Shown here: positions 32,505 to 42,205 of the stretch, in pieces
How the letters are laid out: each line of letters opens with the position of its first letter
Numbering within the stretch: position 1 is the stretch's first letter
Assembly (NCBI GenBank): GCA_963833745.1
Contig: CAWHZD010000004.1
Location: 1,364,001 to 1,428,000 of the forward strand
Length of the DNA stretch: 64,000 nt
Reading direction: 5' to 3'
Source: AP-15 sp963833745
Lineage (GTDB): Bacteria; Pseudomonadota; Alphaproteobacteria; ATCC43930; CGMCC-115725
Notes under the pieces: model-generated
Told to the model about the DNA's origin: nothing
Seen by the model: only the letters and a program-made list of their open reading frames with translations
Database searches by the model: none
Translations under genes and position numbers: made by a program

Positions 32505-33953
32505 GTGGTGGTGGCAGAAGCAGGTCACGGAAATGGCATCGATCACGCGACGACGACGCAAATCGAATGGCGCCGCGTGCTCGGGCAACTCAAAGAGGAA
32601 ATCGGTGAGGCCGCTTATCGCAGCTGGCTCGCGCCAATCAATGTAGAGCGGATCGATGGCGGCGAAGCGGTTATCGCTGCGCCTGCCCGAGTGTATCGCG
32701 ATTGGGTCGCGTCGAACTACGCGGATCGGATACTGGCGCTGTGGCGCGCGGTGAACCGCCAAGTCAAGAGGGTGTCGGTTGTGGTCGCTGCGGCGACCGA
32801 CGACGGGCGTCCGGCGGATCGAGCAAGTCGCGAGGATGTCCCGGTGACGGCGCAGACGGCGCTTGCTCCAACTGCCGAAGCTGTGCATGGGTTGGAGATC
32901 GGGGAAGACCAGCGGCAGCGTTTCGGCCTCGATCCGCGCTTTACCTTTGAGAATTTCGTCGTCGGCAAGCCGAACGAGCTGGCCCACGCAGCGGCGCGTC
33001 GGGTGGCCGAGGCTTGCGCCGGGACGGTGCGCCTGGTGCCGTTCAACCCGCTCTTCCTTTACGGCGGCGTGGGGCTTGGCAAAACCCATCTGATGCATGC
33101 CGTCGCCTGGCACGTGCACAAGCACGCGTTCGCCCGCAAGGTGATCTACTTGTCGGCGGAGAAGTTCATGCATCAGTTCATCCGCGCTCTGCGCTTCAAG
33201 TCGACGATGGACTTCAAGGAAGAATTTCGCTCGGTTGACTTGTTGATGATCGACGATGTTCAATTCATCAGCGGCAAGGAATTGACCCAGGAAGAATTCT
33301 TCCACACCTTCAACGCGCTGGTCGACCAGAACCGCCAGATCGTGATTTCCGCCGACAAGTCGCCCTCGGATCTCGAAGGGATGGAAGAGCGCATGCGCTC
33401 CCGGCTCGGCTGGGGGCTGGTCGCCGATCTCCACCCGACCACTTACGAACTGCGCCTCGGCATCCTCGAGTCGAAGGCCGAGCAGGCCAATATGCGCATC
33501 CCGCGCAAAGTAATGGAGCTCTTGGCCCACAAGATCACGTCGAACGTCCGCGAGCTGGAGGGGGCGCTCAATCGCATCGTCGCCAACATGCAGCTCGTCG
33601 GGCGCGACATCACGCTCGAAAGCGCGCAGGAAGAGTTGCACGACCTGTTGCGCTCGCGAGAACGGCGGGTGACGATCGACGAGATCCAACGACGCGTCGC
33701 CGAGCATTTCAATGTCCGCTTTGCCGAGATGACCTCGAGTCGGCGCGCCCGCATCGTCGCTCGGCCGCGACAGGTCGCGATGTATCTGTCAAAGCAATTG
33801 ACGAGCCGCTCGCTGCCGGAGATCGGCCGCAAATTCGGCGGCCGCGACCACACCACCGTGATGCATGCGGTGCGGCGCATCGAAGAGCTGAAGGACACCG
33901 ATCCGGTCCTCGCCGAAGATGTCGAGCTGCTCCGCCGCATGCTGCAGAGCTGA
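32505..33953 (+). CDS. dnaA: Chromosomal replication initiator DnaA
   Basis: This 482-residue initiator has domain I (about 15-80, WRRVLGQLKEEIGEAAYRSW), a linker, the AAA+ domain with Walker A GGVGLGKT (187-194) and Walker B LLMIDD (D250, D251), and the DNA-binding domain IV signature GGRDHTTVMHAVRRIEEL near the C-terminus. It binds oriC and opens it in the ATP form. The start is one of three consecutive GTG codons (32505, 32508, 32511) after GGGGGGA. Confidence 0.97.
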   Translation: MVVAEAGHGNGIDHATTTQIEWRRVLGQLKEEIGEAAYRSWLAPINVERIDGGEAVIAAPARVYRDWVASNYADRILALWRAVNRQVKRVSVVVAAATDDGRPADRASREDVPVTAQTALAPTAEAVHGLEIGEDQRQRFGLDPRFTFENFVVGKPNELAHAAARRVAEACAGTVRLVPFNPLFLYGGVGLGKTHLMHAVAWHVHKHAFARKVIYLSAEKFMHQFIRALRFKSTMDFKEEFRSVDLLMIDDVQFISGKELTQEEFFHTFNALVDQNRQIVISADKSPSDLEGMEERMRSRLGWGLVADLHPTTYELRLGILESKAEQANMRIPRKVMELLAHKITSNVRELEGALNRIVANMQLVGRDITLESAQEELHDLLRSRERRVTIDEIQRRVAEHFNVRFAEMTSSRRARIVARPRQVAMYLSKQLTSRSLPEIGRKFGGRDHTTVMHAVRRIEELKDTDPVLAEDVELLRRMLQS

Positions 33954-34133
33954 CCGGCCGCACCTTCGCCGCGCCGCGAGCCGGTGCGTTGTGCGCCGCT
34001 ACGGCGGTCGCCGAGGCGCGCGGGTTTGTGCTAGGATGCGATCCCGTCCGCCGGCCGTTCAGGCTGCGCGACTGGGACGCCGGCCCAGTACCGCGTCGGC
34101 GCCGCCCGCATCGCCAACCCGCGTGTCGCCAAT

Positions 34134-35279
34134 ATGAAACTCACTATCGAACGGGTCGCTCTTCTCAAGGCTCTGGGACATGTGCAGAGCGTCGTCGAAC
34201 GGCGCAATACGATCCCGATTCTCTCGAATGTGATGCTGGGCGCCGACAGCAGCGGAGCGGGAAGCGGCGCACTGGCGCTCAGCGCGACCGACATGGACCT
34301 CGAAATCGTCGAGCGCGTGCCGGCCCAGATCGAGCGGTCGGGGCGCATCACCGTCCCGGCCCACACGCTGTACGACATCGTTCGCAAATTGCCCGACGGC
34401 GCGCAGATCGAGATCGAAGCAAGCGGGGAGCGCGGCACGATGGTCCTGCGCTGCGGACGCTCGACCTTTACCCTGGCCTGCCTGCCGCCGGAAGATTATC
34501 CAATCATGGCCAGCGGCGAGTTGGCCCATCATTTCGCGCTGACGGCGACCGAGCTGAAGAGCCTTGTCGACCGCACCCGGTTTGCGATCTCGACCGAAGA
34601 GACGCGCTACTACCTGAACGGCATCTATCTGCACGTGACCAAAAACGACGAGGTCCCGGTGATCCGCGCGGTTGCGACCGACGGGCATCGTTTAGCCCGG
34701 GTCGAGATGGTGCTGCCCGAGGGCGCGGCCGGGATGCCGGGCGTCATCGTTCCGCGAAAGACCGTGCTCGAATTGCGCAAGTTGATCGAGGAGAGCGATG
34801 CCGAGATCCAGGTCGCTTTGAGCGAGACCAAGATCCGCTTTGCCACCGGCGAGGCCGAGCTGACCTCCAAGCTGATCGACGGTACCTTCCCCGATTACGA
34901 TCGGGTGATCCCGACGGCCAACGACAAAGTCCTCGAGGTCAAATGCAAGGATTTCGCGGAGGCGGTCGACCGCGTGTCGACGATCTCGACCGAAAAAAGC
35001 CGGGCGGTCAAGCTCGCCATCGTGCCGGGGGCAAACGGCGGCAGCCTTGCCGTGTCGGCGACGAGCCCGGAAAACGGCACCGCGATCGAGGAGCTGGAGG
35101 TGCGCTACCTCAGCGAGCCGCTGGAGATCGGGTTTAATTCTCGCTACCTGCTCGACATCACCGCGCAGATTGGGGGTGAGGGAGCGCAATTCGTCATGTC
35201 CGATTCGGCCTCGCCGACGATCGTGCGCGACCGGGCGGATCCGAGCGCGCTCTATGTCCTGATGCCGATGCGGGTTTGA
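34134..35279 (+). CDS. dnaN: DNA polymerase III beta subunit (sliding clamp)
   Basis: This 381-residue clamp forms the dimeric ring that tethers the replicative polymerase. Landmarks are MKLTIERVALLKALGHVQSV at the start, the RRNTIPILSNVML region, GTFPDYDRVIP and the C-terminal PMRV that ends many clamps. The gene begins 180 bases after dnaA; the normal dnaA-dnaN-recF-gyrB order holds. Confidence 0.97.
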   Translation: MKLTIERVALLKALGHVQSVVERRNTIPILSNVMLGADSSGAGSGALALSATDMDLEIVERVPAQIERSGRITVPAHTLYDIVRKLPDGAQIEIEASGERGTMVLRCGRSTFTLACLPPEDYPIMASGELAHHFALTATELKSLVDRTRFAISTEETRYYLNGIYLHVTKNDEVPVIRAVATDGHRLARVEMVLPEGAAGMPGVIVPRKTVLELRKLIEESDAEIQVALSETKIRFATGEAELTSKLIDGTFPDYDRVIPTANDKVLEVKCKDFAEAVDRVSTISTEKSRAVKLAIVPGANGGSLAVSATSPENGTAIEELEVRYLSEPLEIGFNSRYLLDITAQIGGEGAQFVMSDSASPTIVRDRADPSALYVLMPMRV

Positions 35280-35344
35280 GCCGCCGCCTTGGCCGCAAGG
35301 CCGCGCGAGTGGATATAAGGGACCCGCAACCCCATATCACCGGC

Positions 35345-36556
35345 ATGCTTACCGAGGCACAGGAAGCCCGCTGGAGCGCCGGTGCCACGGGGACCACAGC
35401 GTCCGCTCGAAGCGTCGGCGTTACCCGTTTGGCGCTGACCAATTTCCGCAATTATCCCGAAGCAAGGCTGGCGCTCGACGCCGGCCCGGTGGTCCTGACG
35501 GGACCCAATGGCGCCGGCAAAACCAACCTGCTCGAAGCGGTCTCGTTTCTGGCACCGGGACGTGGGCTGCGCGGGGCAAGGCTGACCGAAGTCGACCGCC
35601 GTCGCGATGTCCCCGGCGCCGCGGCGGCCGCGGCAACCCAGGGCTGGGCGGTCGCCGCAACCGTTACCACAGGGCGCGGCACGTTGCGCGTCGGCACCGG
35701 GCGTGATGCGGCGGAAGGCGACCGTCGGGTGGTGCGGATCGACGGTCAGCCGGTGCGCGGTCAAGCCGCCCTCGGCGAACAACTCGGCGTCGTGTGGCTG
35801 ACCCCGCAGATGGATCGCCTGTTTCAGGAAGGCCCGGGTGCTCGACGGCGGTTTCTGGACCGGCTGGTGCTGGCGCTCGATCCGGCGCATGCCGCCCGCG
35901 TCGGCGCCTATGAGCAGGCATTGCGTGAACGGGCGCGGCTGTTGCGCGAGGGTCCGTCCGATCCGGTCTGGCTTGCTGCGCTCGAAGAAGTCATGGCGGC
36001 GCAGGGCGTCGCGGTTGCCGCTGCCAGACGGGGTGCCGTGCACCGGCTCGACCGCGTCTGCGCCGATGCCGACGGCCCGTTTCCGCGCGGCCGGCTGGTG
36101 CTGGTCGGCGCCGTCGAGGGGTGGCTCGACGAGATGCCGGCGCTTGCCGCGGAAGCAAAGTTCGCTGCCGCGCTCGCGGGCGCCCGGCGCGACGACGCAT
36201 TTGCCGGCGGCGCCGCAATCGGACCGCACCGTTGCGATCTTGCGGTCAGTCTGGCGCACAGCGGTGTTGCCGCCGAATTCGCCTCGACCGGCGAGCAGAA
36301 GGCTTTGCTGGTCTCCATCCTGCTGGCTCACGCCGAGCTGCAACGGGCATTGCGCGGCGAACCGCCGTTGCTGCTGCTCGACGAGATCGCCGCCCATCTC
36401 GATGCCAGCCGGCGGGCGGCGCTGTTCGAGGCGTTGACCGGGCTTCGCAGCCAGGTCTGGCTGACCGGCACCGACGAGGCGGTGTTCGCCCCGTTGCGCC
36501 ACCAGGCTCAGTTCCTGTCGGTTCGCGACGGCACCGTGACATTAAATTTCGCATAA
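35345..36556 (+). CDS. recF: DNA replication and repair protein RecF
   Basis: This SMC-like ATPase helps load RecA at gaps. Landmarks are RLALTNFRNYPEARL, Walker A GPNGAGKTNLLEAVSFLAPG (about 53-72), the LDRLVLALDPAHA segment and the signature/Walker B region STGEQKALLVSILLAHAELQ and PLLLLDEIAAHLD. The start at 35345 gives 403 residues, slightly longer than usual; it carries an extra loop (RRDVPGAAAAAATQGW). A TTG at 35276 overlapping the dnaN stop is a less likely start. Confidence 0.95.
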   Translation: MLTEAQEARWSAGATGTTASARSVGVTRLALTNFRNYPEARLALDAGPVVLTGPNGAGKTNLLEAVSFLAPGRGLRGARLTEVDRRRDVPGAAAAAATQGWAVAATVTTGRGTLRVGTGRDAAEGDRRVVRIDGQPVRGQAALGEQLGVVWLTPQMDRLFQEGPGARRRFLDRLVLALDPAHAARVGAYEQALRERARLLREGPSDPVWLAALEEVMAAQGVAVAAARRGAVHRLDRVCADADGPFPRGRLVLVGAVEGWLDEMPALAAEAKFAAALAGARRDDAFAGGAAIGPHRCDLAVSLAHSGVAAEFASTGEQKALLVSILLAHAELQRALRGEPPLLLLDEIAAHLDASRRAALFEALTGLRSQVWLTGTDEAVFAPLRHQAQFLSVRDGTVTLNFA

Positions 36557-36581
36557 TCTGGGAAAGTTCAACAACGAAGAC

Positions 36582-39170
36582 ATGGCAAACATCCCGATAC
36601 CCGATCCGCATTTGCCGACGGGGGCCGCCTCCGGGTCCGCTCCAGCCGGCTTTCCCCCCGCAGACATCCCCGCCGCCGGTGGTAACGGCGCGCCTCCGGC
36701 GAATGGCGGCGACGGCGTGGACGAAACCTATAACGAGCAGTCGATCGAGGTCCTGCGCGGGCTTGAGGCCGTGCGCAAGCGGCCGGGAATGTATATCGGC
36801 GACACCGATGACGGGTCCGGCCTGCACCACATGGTTTACGAGGTCGTGGACAACGCGATCGACGAGGCGCTGGCCGGCTATTGCGACACCGTCACGGTGA
36901 CGTTGAACGCCGACGGCTCGGTCACCGTCACCGACAACGGCCGCGGCATCCCGGTCGGCATCCATGACGAGGAAGGAGTTTCCGCCGCGGAGGTCATCAT
37001 GACCCATCTTCACGCCGGCGGTAAATTCAACCAAAACGCCTACAAGGTGTCGGGCGGGCTGCACGGCGTCGGGGTATCGGTCGTCAACGGCCTGTCGAGC
37101 CGGCTCGATCTGCACGTCTTTCGCGGCGGCTCGGAATGGTTCATCCGCTTTCGCGACGGTGTGCCCGAAGCGCCGCTGGCCGAAATCGGCCCGGCGCCGT
37201 CGTTGCCCGAGGGGTCGGACCGCCATGGACCGGCGACCGGCACCGAGATCACCTTTTTGCCCAGCCGCGAAACCTTCACCAACACCGACTTCGATTTCAC
37301 GACGCTCGAGCATCGGCTGCGCGAACTCGCCTTTCTCAACAGCGGCGTGACGCTCGTCCTGAACGACGCGCGCGGGGTCGAGGCGAAATCCGTCACCCTG
37401 CATTTCGAAGGCGGTCTCGAAGCCTTTGTCCGCTATCTCGACCGCTCGAAACAGGTGCTGCACGCGCCGCCGATCGCGATCCGCGGCGAGCGCGACGACA
37501 TCCTCCTCGAAATCGCGATGGAGTGGACCGACAGCTATCACGAGACGATGCTGTGCTTTACAAACAACATTCCTCAGCGCGACGGCGGGACGCATCTCGC
37601 CGGTTTTCGCGCCGCCCTGACCCGCACCGTCAACGCCTATGCCAATGACAGCGGCATCGCCAAAAAGGAAAAGGTTGCGCTGACCGGCGAGGACATGCGC
37701 GAAGGCTTGACCTGCGTGCTGTCGGTCAAGGTGCCGGATCCGAAATTCTCCTCGCAGACCAAGGACAAGCTGGTCTCCTCCGAGGTCCGCCCGGCGATCG
37801 AGGGCATCGTCGCCGACAAACTCGTGCAATGGTTCGAGGAGCATCCGGCCGACGCCAGGAAGATTGTCGCCAAAGTTGTCGAAGCCGCTGCCGCGCGTGA
37901 GGCGGCGCGCAAAGCGCGCGACCTTACCCGGCGCAAAGGCGCCCTCGATATAGCCAACCTCCCGGGAAAGCTCGCCGACTGCCAGGAGCGCGACCCGGCC
38001 AAGAGCGAGTTGTTCATCGTCGAGGGCGACAGCGCCGGCGGCTCGGCCAAGCAGGGCCGTGACCGCCGCTTTCAGGCGATCCTGCCGCTCAAGGGCAAGA
38101 TCCTCAATGTCGAGCGTGCCCGCTTCGACAAAATGCTGGGCTCGGCCGAAATCGGCACTTTGATCGCGGCACTCGGCACCGGCATCGGCCCGGAGGATTT
38201 TGATCCCCAAAAAGCGCGTTACCACCGCATCATCATCATGACCGACGCCGATGTCGACGGCAGCCACATCCGCACCCTGCTGCTGACTTTTTTCTTCCGG
38301 CAGATGTCGAGCCTGATCGACAAGGGATTTCTCTATATCGCCCAGCCGCCGCTCTACCGGTTGCAGCGCGGCAACGCCAAGGCGGTCTATCTGAAGGACG
38401 ATCCGGCGCTCGAAGCCTATTGCGTCGAAGCGGCGCTGCGCGACGCGGTGTTCACCCAATATGACGGTGTCGAGCGCGCCGCCAACGATTTGCGCGCCCT
38501 GCTCGACGAGGCGCGGGGCCAGCGCCGGTCAGTGGAGTCGCTGGCCGCCAAGGTCGGCAATATCGAGGTTGTCGAGCAAGCGGCGATTGCCGGGGCATTG
38601 TCGTTCGATCTTCTCGCCGACCCGGCGCAGGCGCTGGCAGCGGCACGCCGCACCGCCGAGCGCCTCAACCGCCTCGCGCCCGAGACCGAGCGCAGTTGGC
38701 AGGGCGAGATCGTTGTCGGGTCGGCGGGCATCGACGGGTTGGTGCTGGCGCGCACCCGCCAAGGGGTTGACGAGCGGCGCCTGATCGAGGCGGCTTTGCT
38801 GCGGTCGAGTGAAGCGCGCCGGCTCGACGCCGACGGCACCAAGCTGCGCGAGGCCTACGACCGCGCCGGCACTCTTGCCGCGCGCGACAAGAGCTGGCCG
38901 ATCGGCGGCCCGGTGCGGCTGGTCGAGGCGGTCATGGATTTGGGCCGGCGCGGCATCGAAGTACAGCGTTACAAGGGATTGGGCGAGATGAACCCCGACC
39001 AGCTATGGGAAACGACGCTCGACCCCGACGTCCGCGCGCTGTTGCAGGTCAGGGTAAGCCACGCCGACTCGGCCGAGGAAACCTTCTCGACCCTGATGGG
39101 CGACCTCGTCGAGCCGCGCCGCGACTTCATCCAAGCCAACGCCCTCAGCGTGGCGAATCTGGACGTGTGA
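36582..39170 (+). CDS. gyrB: DNA gyrase subunit B
   Basis: This ATPase subunit of gyrase has 862 residues. A Pro/Gly/Ala-rich N-terminal extension of about 45 residues precedes the conserved start (SIEVLRGLEAVRKRPGMYIG). The GHKL ATP site includes EVVDNAIDEA and GRGIPVGIH. The Toprim domain is seen in VEGDSAGGSAKQGRDR and MTDADVDGSHIRTLLLTFFF, and the C-terminus has YKGLGEMNPDQLWETTLDP. Between Toprim and the C-terminus lies an inserted region (about 620-750), as is common in alphaproteobacterial GyrB. It begins 26 bases after recF. Confidence 0.96.
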   Translation: MANIPIPDPHLPTGAASGSAPAGFPPADIPAAGGNGAPPANGGDGVDETYNEQSIEVLRGLEAVRKRPGMYIGDTDDGSGLHHMVYEVVDNAIDEALAGYCDTVTVTLNADGSVTVTDNGRGIPVGIHDEEGVSAAEVIMTHLHAGGKFNQNAYKVSGGLHGVGVSVVNGLSSRLDLHVFRGGSEWFIRFRDGVPEAPLAEIGPAPSLPEGSDRHGPATGTEITFLPSRETFTNTDFDFTTLEHRLRELAFLNSGVTLVLNDARGVEAKSVTLHFEGGLEAFVRYLDRSKQVLHAPPIAIRGERDDILLEIAMEWTDSYHETMLCFTNNIPQRDGGTHLAGFRAALTRTVNAYANDSGIAKKEKVALTGEDMREGLTCVLSVKVPDPKFSSQTKDKLVSSEVRPAIEGIVADKLVQWFEEHPADARKIVAKVVEAAAAREAARKARDLTRRKGALDIANLPGKLADCQERDPAKSELFIVEGDSAGGSAKQGRDRRFQAILPLKGKILNVERARFDKMLGSAEIGTLIAALGTGIGPEDFDPQKARYHRIIIMTDADVDGSHIRTLLLTFFFRQMSSLIDKGFLYIAQPPLYRLQRGNAKAVYLKDDPALEAYCVEAALRDAVFTQYDGVERAANDLRALLDEARGQRRSVESLAAKVGNIEVVEQAAIAGALSFDLLADPAQALAAARRTAERLNRLAPETERSWQGEIVVGSAGIDGLVLARTRQGVDERRLIEAALLRSSEARRLDADGTKLREAYDRAGTLAARDKSWPIGGPVRLVEAVMDLGRRGIEVQRYKGLGEMNPDQLWETTLDPDVRALLQVRVSHADSAEETFSTLMGDLVEPRRDFIQANALSVANLDV

Positions 39171-39307
39171 GCCTGAACAGGTCGCTCTTCACGGCCAATC
39201 ACGCCGAGCCCGCGAACCTGCCATTCATGCTTTCCGGCATCGCAGAGGAGACGTCGGTCACCCGATCGAACCGCATGCGGATGTAGTCAAGCTCAGAGCT
39301 GGATCTA

Positions 39308-39973
39308 ATGGGCCCTCCGTGGAGAGGTTTCGGCAACGGGGTGCTGTGCTTTCTCGCCGTCCTCGGGGGGTGGGTCGTGACGCCGGCCGAGGCCTATCCG
39401 GCGGCAACGCGCGACCAAATCATCTACGTGATCGCTGGCGGGTGGCATACCGAGATCGCTCTGCCGAACGCTGCTATCAGCGGCCACTTGGCCGCGCTGG
39501 CGGGCGGGCTTCCTGGGGCGCGGTTTTTGGTTTTCGGCTGGGGTGCGCAGGGCTTCTACATGGCGCCAAACCCCGGCTTCGGTGAGTTGCTGCGCGCTGC
39601 CCTTCCGGGACCGGCGGTATTGCTGGTCACTCCGCTGGCGATCGCGCCCGCTGCCTATTTTAGCGCCGCCAACGTCTGGCCGATCACGGTTACCAGTAGC
39701 GGTGCCGCCGACCTTGCCCAATTCTTGTGGACGAGCGTCGCGAAAGACCGCAACGGCGCCCCCAACCGCATCGGCCCCGGCCCCTATCCGCAAAGCACCT
39801 TTTACGCCGCTACCGGCACCTACGATGCCTCCAACACCTGCAACACCTGGACGGCAGAAGCGCTGCGTGCCGCCGGGCTGCCGGTGACCACTGCCGGCAT
39901 CGTCTCCGCGAGTCAGCTTCTCACTCAGCTGCCGCCGCTGGGCGCGGCGGCGGCTAGCGGCGACAAGCGATAA
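39308..39973 (+). CDS. DUF2459/TIGR02117-family protein
   Basis: This 221-residue protein matches the DUF2459 family. It has an N-terminal signal or anchor segment (about 8-28) and conserved motifs GGWHTEIALP, FLVFGWGAQGFY, QSTFYAATGTYDASNTCNTW and EALRAAGLPV. The conserved His, Cys and Asn residues look like a papain-like (NlpC/P60 or CHAP-type) hydrolase active site, which is inference. It should act outside the cytoplasmic membrane. Function unknown. Confidence 0.82.
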   Translation: MGPPWRGFGNGVLCFLAVLGGWVVTPAEAYPAATRDQIIYVIAGGWHTEIALPNAAISGHLAALAGGLPGARFLVFGWGAQGFYMAPNPGFGELLRAALPGPAVLLVTPLAIAPAAYFSAANVWPITVTSSGAADLAQFLWTSVAKDRNGAPNRIGPGPYPQSTFYAATGTYDASNTCNTWTAEALRAAGLPVTTAGIVSASQLLTQLPPLGAAAASGDKR

Positions 39974-41389
39974 TCACGGGATCTCGTAGACCGCGACTTC
40001 GTCGGCGATGCCGCGCAAGGCGCGGTTCTGCGCTACCGGTTGGAGGCCGCGCGTCTTCAGCAGGCTCGAAGTCTGCGGATAGGCGACGACCGCTCCGGTC
40101 GCCAGGATCGAGCGCGTGTCGGCGAGCGCCTGCACTCGGGCCGCGATGTTGACGGTCTGCCCGAAATAATCCTGGCGGTCGTTCAACACCACGGCCAGAC
40201 ACGGCCCTTCGTGGATGCCGATTTTGAGCAGCAGGTCCTCGCCATTGTGGCCGTTGTGGCCGTTGCCCAGATGGTGCATCGCCTCGCGCATGCGCAGCGC
40301 CGCAGCGATGGCGCGGTCGGGGGTCGAAAAGGTTGCCATCACCGCGTCGCCGATGGTCTTGACGACGGCCCCAGCTTCGGCGGCGACGATCTCGTTGAGG
40401 ACCTTGAAATGGGCGCGCACCAGGTCGAACGCCACGAGGTCGCCGACCCGCTCGTAAAGCTCGGTCGAGCCACTAAGGTCGGTGAACAGAAAGGTCAGGC
40501 TGGTAATCTTAAGCCGCTGATCGGCATCGATCGTGTTGGTGCCGTAAACGTCGCGAAACACTTGGTTGGAAAGCAATCGCTTGGCGGTGAGGAAGGGTTT
40601 GCGGCGGCCGAGCAAATCGTGGAGCTTGTCGTTGGCAACCCACAGCCCCGGCAAAACCCTCGTGTCGGTGTGGTTCTCCAGCGACAGGCGCAATGGCCCG
40701 GGATGCAGCTCCAAGGTTCCGGTCGGTGCGCGCACCCGATCTAACACAATGGAGAGGTTCTGGCGCTCGCGCGTCGGCTCGCCCTTGACGTCGATGAACT
40801 GGGTGCCGTGCGTGACCGGGTCGATGACGATGACGAACTCGGCCGGCAATTGCAGCGAAAGCAGCGCCTTCCCACCCGGCGGAAGCTCGATCGAGTCGAG
40901 CACGATGTCCTGGAGCAGCAGCTCGAAATCATCCGGCACGTCGATGCCCGAGCCCCAGAACACCTGGCGAAAATACTCGTTGAAGGGCAGCTCGTCCGGG
41001 TCGTGCGCGGCGATCTTGCGCAGCCGGCGGCTGACCGTGAACGTCACTTCGACAATCTCGTCGAGCGTCAGAGTGTAGCCGGCCGCACACCATGCACAGG
41101 TGTATTCGTCCTTGTCGACGCTCTTCAGCGTTGCACTGGTATCGAGTACGCCGCCGCAGCCCGGGCACAGCACGTTCCACGACAGCTCGAACAGTCCGAG
41201 CCGCGCCGCGTGGAGAAAGGCGGCAATCACCCGCTCTTCGTCGAGTGCATTCTTTGCCGCGAAATCGAGCACGTTGATCCGGCAGAGCGCACGGTCCGAG
41301 CCGTCGCGAACCAGCGCCTCGATGGCCTCGACGATGCCGGGATCAGCGGATTGACGCAGCGCCGCGAATAGATTTTTGGCTTCGCTCAT
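39974..41389 (-). CDS. Class III cyclase with N-terminal DUF5939-like domain and zinc ribbon
   Basis: The C-terminal domain (about 300-470) is a class III nucleotidyl cyclase with metal aspartates in LFTDLSGSTELYERVGD and TIGDAVMATF and a glycine-rich IHEGPCLAVVLN. Upstream lie a CPGC...CAWC four-cysteine motif (about 90-125), probably a zinc ribbon, and the DUF5939-type region typical of soluble bacterial cyclases. There is no membrane helix. The start MSEAKNL at 41389 fits the family; longer frames carry no homology. Confidence 0.86.
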   Translation of the reverse strand: MSEAKNLFAALRQSADPGIVEAIEALVRDGSDRALCRINVLDFAAKNALDEERVIAAFLHAARLGLFELSWNVLCPGCGGVLDTSATLKSVDKDEYTCAWCAAGYTLTLDEIVEVTFTVSRRLRKIAAHDPDELPFNEYFRQVFWGSGIDVPDDFELLLQDIVLDSIELPPGGKALLSLQLPAEFVIVIDPVTHGTQFIDVKGEPTRERQNLSIVLDRVRAPTGTLELHPGPLRLSLENHTDTRVLPGLWVANDKLHDLLGRRKPFLTAKRLLSNQVFRDVYGTNTIDADQRLKITSLTFLFTDLSGSTELYERVGDLVAFDLVRAHFKVLNEIVAAEAGAVVKTIGDAVMATFSTPDRAIAAALRMREAMHHLGNGHNGHNGEDLLLKIGIHEGPCLAVVLNDRQDYFGQTVNIAARVQALADTRSILATGAVVAYPQTSSLLKTRGLQPVAQNRALRGIADEVAVYEIP

Positions 41390-41595
41390 CGCAAAGAACA
41401 CCCCGCAAAGCGGCAGTCGGTGCATCAGACGATGGCGCCGCCGGTAATCGACCGGCGGCGCGGTCTGCACCTCGTTCGCCCTTAAATGTGGGGTGTCACG
41501 GGGTTTGGTCAAACCTCGTCAATACGGGGTCGACCGCAAAACGTTCCTCTGAAGCAGGCGTCTTGCGACGCCCACCACAACGCTAAGGAAGCCGG

Positions 41596-42018
41596 CTACT
41601 CGGCCGCCTCGGCCCGCTCGATCGGCAGCGGCTCGGTGCCGGTCCAGGGATGCTCGGCAACGTCGAAGAGGATGCCCTCGGGACCGTAGAACTTGACCTC
41701 GAACCCGCCGATCCGCGCGGCTTCGGCCTGGTCCATGTAGTGCTTGCCGCCGAGGCTCTCGAGCTTTTTGCCGGCCTCTTCGACATCCTCGACCAGGATC
41801 CCGAAGTGATGCAGCCCGGTGTAGTCGAGCCCCCTGCCGATCTGGTCGGTCTTGAACCGCAGGATCGCGAGATCGATCGTGCCGTCGCTCAGATGGTGGC
41901 CGTAGGCGAGCGGCCCGTCATTCGAGCGGACGATCTTGAAGTCGAACGCCTTTACGTAGAACTCGGCCATCGCGTCCGGATCCTTGGCGGCGATGGCGAT
42001 GTGGCGCAGCTTGGCCAT
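41596..42018 (-). CDS. VOC-family protein, tandem copy A
   Basis: This 140-residue vicinal-oxygen-chelate protein has LRHIAIAAKDPDAMAEFY at the start (first His ligand), LHHFGILVED (second) and GPEGILFDVAEHPW towards the end. It is a clear paralogue of the gene at 42206-42631 (shared LRHIAIAA, AMAEFY, KTDQ, HHFG and FYGPE blocks). Its ATG has AAGGAGG upstream. The substrate is unknown; possible roles include lactoylglutathione-lyase-like or extradiol-dioxygenase-like activity. Confidence 0.83.
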   Translation of the reverse strand: MAKLRHIAIAAKDPDAMAEFYVKAFDFKIVRSNDGPLAYGHHLSDGTIDLAILRFKTDQIGRGLDYTGLHHFGILVEDVEEAGKKLESLGGKHYMDQAEAARIGGFEVKFYGPEGILFDVAEHPWTGTEPLPIERAEAAE

Positions 42019-42150
42019 CAGGGCCTCCTTTCATTGGTTGGGTGTTGGTTCGTCGCCCCGTGCGCCTTCAGCCCACGGGCTTGTCCCTTGGAAAGCGGGG
42101 GCCAGAGCTTGCCCCTGGCATGGACAGGGGGCAGCACGCGCAGCGTCGGG

Positions 42151-42175
42151 ATTCCCGCCTTCGCGGGAATGACGG
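42151..42175. repeat. Half copy of dispersed repeat family A
   Basis: ATTCCCGCCTTCGCGGGAAT followed by GACGG is the right-hand half of the elements at 12452-12530 and 27431-27509. The left half is absent or degenerate. It separates the two tandem VOC genes. Confidence 0.6.
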
Positions 42176-42205
42176 GTTTGGCTGGTTGGATAGGATATTC
42201 GCTCG

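Noticed and set aside
36246..38459. Long open frame antisense to recF and gyrB
   Set aside because: It is a shadow of well-identified genes and shows no start signal or motif of its own.
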